From Paraburkholderia ultramafica (lineage in GTDB: Bacteria; Pseudomonadota; Gammaproteobacteria; Burkholderiales; Burkholderiaceae), in contig NZ_CADIKK010000021.1 in NCBI RefSeq assembly GCF_902859915.1, forward strand, positions 1 to 64,000: DNA of 64,000 nucleotides, read 5' to 3'. Of this stretch, positions 57,570 through 64,000 are shown piece by piece. The position numbers were made by a program, and so were the translations under genes. The notes under the pieces are model-generated. The model saw only the letters and a list, made by a program, of their open reading frames with translations, searched no databases and was not told where the DNA came from. The number at the start of each line of letters is the position of its first letter. The first letter of the stretch is position 1.

Positions 57570-57974
57570 ATGAACACGCAATACACGATCACCGAGCTCG
57601 CGCGGGAATTCGACGTCACGCCGCGCGCGATCCGCTTCTACGAAGATCAGGGTTTACTCTCGCCTAGCCGCGAAGGGTCGAGCGGTTTGCGGCGCGTCTA
57701 TTCGGGCCGCGACCGAACGCGCCTGAAGCTCACACTGCGCGGCAAACGGCTCGGCTTCACGCTGTCGGAAATCCGCGAACTGCTGGACGTGTACGAGTCG
57801 CCGACCGACACCGTGGCGCAACTGCATGCATTCCTCGCCACGGTGGCGCGGCATCGCGAAGTGCTCGAACGTCAGCTTGAAGACCTCAACGCGACGCTCG
57901 AAGATCTCGCGCAATACGAAGCCCAGGCGCGCGCGCTGCTCGTTGGCGGCACACGCGCAGCCAGGCCCGCCTGA
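57570..57974 (+). CDS. liuR: MerR-family regulator, LiuR-like
   Basis: A 134-residue MerR regulator. The N-terminal winged helix (TITELAREFDVTPRAIRFYE) is followed by a coiled-coil (VARHREVLERQLEDLNATLE). No metal-binding cysteines occur near the C-terminus, which fits LiuR/AtuR-type regulators of branched-chain amino acid and acyl-CoA catabolism rather than metal sensors. The downstream thiolase and acyl-CoA dehydrogenase genes support this. Confidence 0.8.
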   Translation: MNTQYTITELAREFDVTPRAIRFYEDQGLLSPSREGSSGLRRVYSGRDRTRLKLTLRGKRLGFTLSEIRELLDVYESPTDTVAQLHAFLATVARHREVLERQLEDLNATLEDLAQYEAQARALLVGGTRAARPA

Positions 57975-58072
57975 GCGCAGATTGCAGCAACGCGCGGCGC
58001 GATGCGTCGCGGGCCCACCCGGACGATACAATCACGGGTGTCTTCACGACATGGGACGAATGCACGGTCGAC

Positions 58073-59911
58073 ATGAATCACTTCCCCAAACTGCTGTCGT
58101 CGCAAATCGGCTTTGACGTCGCCCAGACGATGCTCGAAGGATTCGACCGGCATTACCGGATCTTCCGCGACGCCGCGATCCACGCGAGGACGCTCTTCGA
58201 AGCCGCCGACTGGCACGGTCTGCAAAAGCTCGCGCGCGATCGCATCACTTCGTACGACGAGCGCGTCGAAGAATGCGTCGAACTGCTTGAAGACGAATAC
58301 GACGCGGAAAACATCGACGGCGAAGTGTGGCAGCAAATCAAGCTGCACTACATCGGCCTGTTGACTACGCACCGCCAGCCCGAGTGCGCGGAAACGTTTT
58401 TCAATTCGGTGTGCTGCAAGATTCTGCACCGCTCGTATTTCAACAACGACTTCATTTTCGTGCGCCCGGCGATCTCGACCGAATACATCGAGAACGACGA
58501 GCCGGCCGCGAAGCCGACCTATCGCGCGTATTACCCCGGCAAGGACGGTCTGGCCGCGACGCTCGAACGCATCGTCACGAACTTCCAGCTCGACCAGCCA
58601 TTCGAAGACCTGACGCGTGACGTCGGCTGCGTGATGCAGGCGATTCACGACGCGTTCGGCGTGTTCGACGAAGCGCCGAACTTTCAGATTCATGTGCTCT
58701 CGTCGCTGTTCTACCGGAACAAGTCGGCGTATATCGTCGGACGGATCATCAACGGCGACGCGCTGCTGCCGTTCGCCGTGCCGCTGCGTCACGTGAAGCC
58801 GGGCGTGCTCGCGCTCGACACGGTGCTGCTCAAGCGCGAGCAACTGCTGATCATCTTCAGCTTCTCGCATTCGTATTTCCTCGTCGACATGGAAGTGCCG
58901 TCCGCGTACGTCGAATTTCTCGGCACCATCATGCCGGGTAAACCGAAGGCGGAAATCTATACGTCGGTGGGTTTGCAGAAGCAGGGCAAGAATCTGTTCT
59001 ATCGCGATCTGCTGCATCACCTGTCGCATTCGAGCGATCAGTTCATCATCGCGCCCGGCATCAAAGGGCTCGTGATGCTGGTGTTCACGCTGCCGTCGTT
59101 CCCGTACGTGTTCAAGCTGATCAAGGACAGCTTCCCGCCGCCGAAAGACACCACGCGCGCGCAGATCCAGGCGAAGTATCAGCTCGTCAAACGGCACGAC
59201 CGCCTCGGCCGCATGGCCGACACGCTCGAATATTCGAGCGTCGCACTGCCCGTATCGCGGCTCGATGAAGCGCTCGTGCGCGAGCTCAAAAAGGAAGTGC
59301 CGTCGCTGATCGAATACGACGGCGACAACCTGGTGATTCGCCATATGTATATCGAACGCCGTATGGTGCCGCTCAATCTGTTCCTGCAAAACGGCAACGA
59401 CGCCGACGTCGAGCACGGCATCAAGGAGTACGGCAATGCGGTGAAGGAGTTGATGCAGGCGAACATCTTCCCAGGCGACATGCTGTACAAGAACTTCGGC
59501 GTGACACGTCATGGCCGCGTCGTGTTCTATGACTACGATGAAATCGAATATCTGACCGACTGCAACGTGCGCGCGGTGCCGGCGCCACGTTACGAGGAGG
59601 ACGAAATGTCGGGCGAGCCATGGTACTCGGTCGGCCCGCACGACATCTTCCCGGAGACGTACGGCACGTTTCTGCTCGGCGACCCACGCGTGCGCCGTTC
59701 CTTCATGCAGCACCACGCGGACATCTTCGATCCTGCGCTGTGGCAACGGCACAAGGATCATCTATTGAAAGGCGAACTGCCCGACTTTTTCCCGTACGAC
59801 GTCAGCGAGCGCTTCTGCATCCGCTATCCGGAACGCTTTGCCGCTGCGGCTGCGCCTGCATCGGCCACGCCGGATGCACGAGCAGACGAGCGCAGCGTGC
59901 GAGTGGCGTGA
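58073..59911 (+). CDS. aceK: Isocitrate dehydrogenase kinase/phosphatase AceK
   Basis: A 612-residue bifunctional enzyme that phosphorylates and dephosphorylates isocitrate dehydrogenase, steering carbon into the glyoxylate shunt. Family segments seen: VCCKILHRSYFNNDFIFVRP, SVGLQKQGKNLFYRDLLHHL and GRVVFYDYDEIEYLTDCN (kinase catalytic loop and metal site). A TACAAT at 58027-58032 is a possible -10 box. aceA and aceB are not in the window. Confidence 0.95.
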   Translation: MNHFPKLLSSQIGFDVAQTMLEGFDRHYRIFRDAAIHARTLFEAADWHGLQKLARDRITSYDERVEECVELLEDEYDAENIDGEVWQQIKLHYIGLLTTHRQPECAETFFNSVCCKILHRSYFNNDFIFVRPAISTEYIENDEPAAKPTYRAYYPGKDGLAATLERIVTNFQLDQPFEDLTRDVGCVMQAIHDAFGVFDEAPNFQIHVLSSLFYRNKSAYIVGRIINGDALLPFAVPLRHVKPGVLALDTVLLKREQLLIIFSFSHSYFLVDMEVPSAYVEFLGTIMPGKPKAEIYTSVGLQKQGKNLFYRDLLHHLSHSSDQFIIAPGIKGLVMLVFTLPSFPYVFKLIKDSFPPPKDTTRAQIQAKYQLVKRHDRLGRMADTLEYSSVALPVSRLDEALVRELKKEVPSLIEYDGDNLVIRHMYIERRMVPLNLFLQNGNDADVEHGIKEYGNAVKELMQANIFPGDMLYKNFGVTRHGRVVFYDYDEIEYLTDCNVRAVPAPRYEEDEMSGEPWYSVGPHDIFPETYGTFLLGDPRVRRSFMQHHADIFDPALWQRHKDHLLKGELPDFFPYDVSERFCIRYPERFAAAAAPASATPDARADERSVRVA

Positions 59912-59997
59912 AGCATCCGCGCCGCCCGCATCGTCCGAACCTTATGTAACAAACGACTTCGACCGGTCAAGCGGTCGAGCAACCGCCCAAACGCATC

Positions 59998-60783
59998 ATG
60001 AACACGAACGCTTCCAACTCTTCCAACCCTTCCAATCCGCTCTCGCATCTGTTCGACAACAACGACGCGTGGGTCGCCCGCAAGCTGTCCGAAGACCCCG
60101 AGTACTTCTCGCGTCTCGCGCATCAGCAGACGCCCGAGTATCTGTGGATCGGCTGCTCCGATTCGCGCGTGCCGGCGAACCAGATCATCGGCCTGCCGCC
60201 GGGCGAGGTGTTCGTGCACAGAAACATCGCCAACGTGGTGGTGCATACCGATCTGAACTGCCTGTCGGTGATCCAGTTCGCCGTCGATCTGCTGAAGGTC
60301 AAGCACATCATGGTGGTCGGCCACTACGGCTGCTCGGGCGTCGGCGCGGCACTGCACGGCCGCCGCGTGGGTCTCGCGGACAACTGGCTGGCTCACGTGC
60401 AGGACGTGCGCACCAAGCACGCCGCGTTGATCGAGGAGTGGCCGCTCGGTGAAGCGCGTCATCGGCGGCTGGTCGAACTGAACACGATCGAGCAGGTGGT
60501 GAACGTGTGCCGCACCACCATCGTCAACGACGCGTGGGCGCGCGGCCAGGAACTGACCGTGCACGGCTGGGCGTACGGCGTGCATGACGGCAAGGTGCGC
60601 AACCTCGGCATGACGATCAACGACGCGGCCGCGCTCGAAGCGACGTACAAGGATTGTGTGGCGGCGGTGTCGGCGAGCGGCGCGCACAAAGCGGATAACG
60701 ACGTGGTCGCCGCCGATGCGGCGCAACTCGGCGACGTGCCGGCCGTCGTCGAAGGTGTGATCAAGGAGCTAAAACATGAGTGA
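59998..60783 (+). CDS. can: Beta-carbonic anhydrase
   Basis: A 261-residue beta-class enzyme interconverting CO2 and bicarbonate. Zinc ligands are Cys53 (IGCSDSR, with Asp55/Arg57), His109 and Cys112 (VGHYGCSGV). The C-terminal 45 residues are a variable Ala-rich extension. Its stop overlaps the thiolase start by 8 bp, so the two are translated together. Confidence 0.94.
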   Translation: MNTNASNSSNPSNPLSHLFDNNDAWVARKLSEDPEYFSRLAHQQTPEYLWIGCSDSRVPANQIIGLPPGEVFVHRNIANVVVHTDLNCLSVIQFAVDLLKVKHIMVVGHYGCSGVGAALHGRRVGLADNWLAHVQDVRTKHAALIEEWPLGEARHRRLVELNTIEQVVNVCRTTIVNDAWARGQELTVHGWAYGVHDGKVRNLGMTINDAAALEATYKDCVAAVSASGAHKADNDVVAADAAQLGDVPAVVEGVIKELKHE

Positions 60784-61984
60784 GGCAAACATGAACGCAA
60801 CCCAGGCTGATCCGATTGTCATCGTGAGCGTCGCGCGCACGCCGATGGCGGCATTTCAAGGCGACTTCGCATCGCTCACCGCGCCGCAACTGGGCTCGGT
60901 GGCAATCGAGGCCGCCGTGCAGCGCGCGGGCCTCAAACCCGAACAGATCGACGAAGTGGTGATGGGCTGCGTGCTGCCCGCCGGCCTCGGCCAGGCGCCC
61001 GCACGGCAGGCCGCGCTCGGCGCCGGCTTGCCGTTGAGCACCGGCAGCACCACGGTCAACAAGATGTGCGGCTCCGGCATGCGCGCGGCGATGTTCGCGC
61101 ACGACATGCTGGCCGCGGGTTCGCTCGACGTGATCGTCGCGGGCGGCATGGAGAGCATGACGAACGCGCCGTACCTGCTGCCCAGGGCGCGTGGCGGCAT
61201 GCGCATGGGTCACGGCCAGGTGATCGATCACATGTTTTACGACGGCCTCGAAGACGCCTACGAAAAGGGTCGTCTGATGGGCACCTTCGCCGAGGAATGC
61301 GCGGCGTCGTTCGACTTCACGCGCGAGGCGCAGGACGCGTTCGCGGTCGAGTCGCTCAACCGTGCAAAGCGCGCAAACGAAGACGGCTCGTTCGCGTGGG
61401 AAATCGCGCCGGTGAAAGTGGCAGGCCGCAAGGGCGACGTGACCATCGATCGCGACGAGCAGCCGTTCAAAGCCAACCTCGACAAGATTCCGACGCTCAA
61501 GCCCGCGTTCAGCAAGACCGGCACCGTGACGGCGGCGAACTCGTCGTCGATTTCCGACGGCGCCGCCGCGCTCGTGATGATGCGTGAATCGACGGCGAAG
61601 CGACTCGGCGTCGAGCCGATTGCGCGCGTGGTCGGCCACTCGACGTTCGCGCAGGAACCGGCGAAGTTCACCACCGCGCCGGTCGGTGCGATTCGCAAGC
61701 TGTTCGAGAAGAACGGCTGGCGCGCCGACGACGTCGATCTGTATGAAGTCAACGAAGCGTTCGCCGTGGTGACGATGGCCGCGATGAAGGAACACCGTCT
61801 GCCGCACGAGAAGGTCAACGTGAACGGCGGCGCGTGCGCGCTCGGCCATCCGATCGGCGCATCGGGTGCGCGGATTCTCGTCACGCTGATCGGCGCGCTG
61901 AAGAAGCGCGGTGGCAAGCGCGGCGTCGCGACGCTGTGCATCGGCGGCGGCGAAGCGACGGCGATGGGTGTCGAACTGGTTTGA
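60776..61984 (+). CDS. Acetyl-CoA acetyltransferase (thiolase)
   Basis: A 402-residue degradative/biosynthetic thiolase. The acyl-carrying Cys98 lies in KMCGSGM. The general-base and proton-donor motifs are NEAFA, GGACALGHPIGASGAR and CIGGGEA. It joins or cleaves acetoacetyl-CoA type substrates. The GGAG site lies within the end of can. Located in a run with an SDR and an acyl-CoA dehydrogenase. Confidence 0.93.
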   Translation: MSEANMNATQADPIVIVSVARTPMAAFQGDFASLTAPQLGSVAIEAAVQRAGLKPEQIDEVVMGCVLPAGLGQAPARQAALGAGLPLSTGSTTVNKMCGSGMRAAMFAHDMLAAGSLDVIVAGGMESMTNAPYLLPRARGGMRMGHGQVIDHMFYDGLEDAYEKGRLMGTFAEECAASFDFTREAQDAFAVESLNRAKRANEDGSFAWEIAPVKVAGRKGDVTIDRDEQPFKANLDKIPTLKPAFSKTGTVTAANSSSISDGAAALVMMRESTAKRLGVEPIARVVGHSTFAQEPAKFTTAPVGAIRKLFEKNGWRADDVDLYEVNEAFAVVTMAAMKEHRLPHEKVNVNGGACALGHPIGASGARILVTLIGALKKRGGKRGVATLCIGGGEATAMGVELV

Positions 61985-62021
61985 CCCGCGATGCGCGGCG
62001 TCTAACGGATTGAGGTATTCG

Positions 62022-62699
<678 letters not shown>

Positions 62700-62711
62700 G
62701 GAGACACGTCC

Positions 62712-63857
62712 ATGGTGCTTGATCAGGATCACCTGATGGTCCGCGACGCGCTGCGCACCTTCGTGCGCGACGCGATCACGCCGCATGCCGCCGCGTGGGA
62801 CCGCGAGCGCACGTTTCCGCGCGATGTGCACCGGCAACTCGCCGACCTCGGCGCCTACGGCGTGCTGGTGCCCGAAGCGTACGGCGGCGCCGGCATGGAC
62901 GCGCTGGCGCTCGCGCTGATTCTCGAAGAGATCGCCGCCGGCGATGGCGGCACGTCGACGGCCATCTCCGTGAACAACTGCCCGGTATGCAGCATCCTGC
63001 TGAGCTTCGGCAACGACGCGCAGAAACGCGACTGGCTGACGCCGCTCGCGCGCGGCGAGATGCTCGGCGCGTTTTGCCTGACCGAACCGCAAGCCGGCTC
63101 CGACGCATCCGCGCTACGCACCACCGCCACCCGCGACGGCAACGCGTACGTGCTGAACGGCGTCAAACAGTTCATCACGAGCGGCAAGAACGGCAATCTG
63201 GCGATCGTGATGGCCGTGACCGACAAGGCCGCGGGCAAGCGCGGCATCAGCGCGTTCATCGTGCCTACGGATGCCAAGGGCTACGTCGTCGCGCGCGTCG
63301 AAGAAAAGCTCGGCCAGCATTCGTCGGATACCGCGCAGATCGTTTTCGAAGACTGCCGCGTGCCGGCCGCGAACCTGATCGGGGCGGAAGGCGAAGGCTA
63401 CCGGATTGCGCTGTCGGGGCTCGAAGGCGGCCGCATCGGTATCGCGGCGCAAAGCGTCGGCATGGCGCGCGCCGCGCTCGAAGCCGCGCTGAGTTACGCT
63501 AAGGAGCGCGAGAGCTTCGGCGCGCCGCTCTTTTCGCATCAGGCGGTGCAATTCCGTCTCGCCGACATGGCGACGCAACTCGAAGCCGCACGTCAATTGA
63601 TCTGGCACGCCGCTGCGTTGAAAGACGCCGGCCAGCCGTGCCTGACCGAAGCCGCGATGGCCAAGCTGTTCGCGTCCGAAGCCGCCGAGCGCATCTGTTC
63701 GGCAGCCTTGCAGATTCATGGCGGCTACGGGTATCTGAGCGACTTCCCGGTCGAGCGGATTTATCGCGACGTGCGCGTGTGCCAGATCTATGAAGGCACC
63801 AGCGACATCCAGAAAATCCTGATCGCTCGCGGTCTTCAGCGAACGTTTAATGAATAA
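62712..63857 (+). CDS. Acyl-CoA dehydrogenase
   Basis: A 381-residue FAD-dependent dehydrogenase. Signatures: AFCLTEPQAGSDASAL, FITSGKNGNLAIV and the C-terminal QIHGGYGYLSDFPVERIYRD with YEGTSDIQKI, where Glu is the catalytic base. It oxidises short or branched acyl-CoA thioesters. The neighbouring LiuR-like regulator suggests a branched-chain substrate, but chain specificity cannot be read. Confidence 0.92.
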   Translation: MVLDQDHLMVRDALRTFVRDAITPHAAAWDRERTFPRDVHRQLADLGAYGVLVPEAYGGAGMDALALALILEEIAAGDGGTSTAISVNNCPVCSILLSFGNDAQKRDWLTPLARGEMLGAFCLTEPQAGSDASALRTTATRDGNAYVLNGVKQFITSGKNGNLAIVMAVTDKAAGKRGISAFIVPTDAKGYVVARVEEKLGQHSSDTAQIVFEDCRVPAANLIGAEGEGYRIALSGLEGGRIGIAAQSVGMARAALEAALSYAKERESFGAPLFSHQAVQFRLADMATQLEAARQLIWHAAALKDAGQPCLTEAAMAKLFASEAAERICSAALQIHGGYGYLSDFPVERIYRDVRVCQIYEGTSDIQKILIARGLQRTFNE

Positions 63858-64000
63858 GCCATTGTTGTCGCTGCAACGCCCTGCCGACTGCCCCTGCGGC
63901 GGCGCCGCGCCCGAGCAACGCAGCGGCGCTAAAGCGCCCCGCTTCGCGCAGTGCTGCGGCCGCTATATCGACGGCGGCGAAGCCGCGCCGCGCGCGCTTG
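63850..64000 (+). CDS. YchJ-like protein, N-terminal part (runs off the window)
   Basis: The start overlaps the acyl-CoA dehydrogenase stop by 8 bp. The first 50 codons hold two cysteine motifs, DCPCGG and FAQCCGRYIDGG, which match the SEC-C-like zinc-binding start of the YchJ family. Function of the family is unknown. The rest lies beyond the window. Confidence 0.75.
   Translation, partial: MNKPLLSLQRPADCPCGGAAPEQRSGAKAPRFAQCCGRYIDGGEAAPRAL

Noticed and set aside
57872..59761. A 629-codon open frame antisense to aceK
   Set aside because: Shadow frame of aceK; composition typical of antisense GC-rich frames.

Overview
This is high-GC chromosomal DNA that reads as a Burkholderiales genome, most like Burkholderia or Paraburkholderia. 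The reasons are lineage-typical families and arrangements: a PhaM-type PHA granule protein, DUF3567 and DUF1840 proteins, methionine synthase split into two adjacent genes, monofunctional BirA followed by type III pantothenate kinase, and a lipA-lipB-ybeD-D-amino-acid-transaminase-dacC neighbourhood. Most of the window is dense housekeeping sequence. I saw no rRNA, tRNA, CRISPR array, complete insertion sequence or prophage.

Layout. 1-1.25 kb: glnK-amtB (minus) with a sigma-54-type promoter and a distant NtrC-like site, and ubiK (plus). 1.37-4.7 kb: comM, an AT-rich gap with DnaA-box-like sequences, a putative lipoprotein and a TlpA-like thioredoxin. 4.8-9.5 kb: the C4-dicarboxylate module dctA-dctB-dctD (minus). 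9.9-16.0 kb: an ABC importer (ATPase, two permeases, binding protein) with a glycerophosphodiester phosphodiesterase and a divergent DeoR regulator; the binding-protein gene carries an in-frame TAA. 16.1-18.8 kb: a remnant of a multicomponent phenol hydroxylase operon (3' end of dmpN, then dmpO and dmpP) beside a MarR regulator. 18.9-24.7 kb: lipA, lipB, then a DUF2917 gene and a divergent LysR gene, then ybeD, D-amino-acid transaminase and dacC. 25-31 kb: hydrolase, ferredoxin, then a VanZ protein, PqiC-like lipoprotein, MCE protein, ATPase and permease forming a lipid-transport-type operon.

31-43.8 kb: birA-coaX, a small membrane protein, the heptose adenylyltransferase, a diiron ferritin-fold protein, phaM, an enoyl-CoA hydratase, a branched-chain-amino-acid-type binding protein preceded by an 11-bp tandem repeat, an FAH-family hydrolase with a divergent IclR regulator, a DUF3108 protein, an enol-lactonase-like hydrolase and DUF3567. 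44-48 kb: split metH. 48-56 kb: DUF1840, argS, SPOR protein, dsbA, SDR, BtuF-like protein and an orphan dipeptide-type binding protein. 56-64 kb: an MBL hydrolase divergent from a MerR/LiuR-type regulator, then aceK, beta-carbonic anhydrase, thiolase, SDR, acyl-CoA dehydrogenase and the start of a YchJ-like gene. This last stretch looks like an acyl-CoA/branched-chain catabolic and glyoxylate-shunt control cluster.

No clearly novel multi-gene system was found. The most informative observations are the broken ABC binding-protein gene, the truncated phenol hydroxylase remnant, the DnaA-box cluster, the two unrelated 11-bp-periodic repeats and several regulatory sites. All functional calls are by reading motifs and family resemblance; no search was run.
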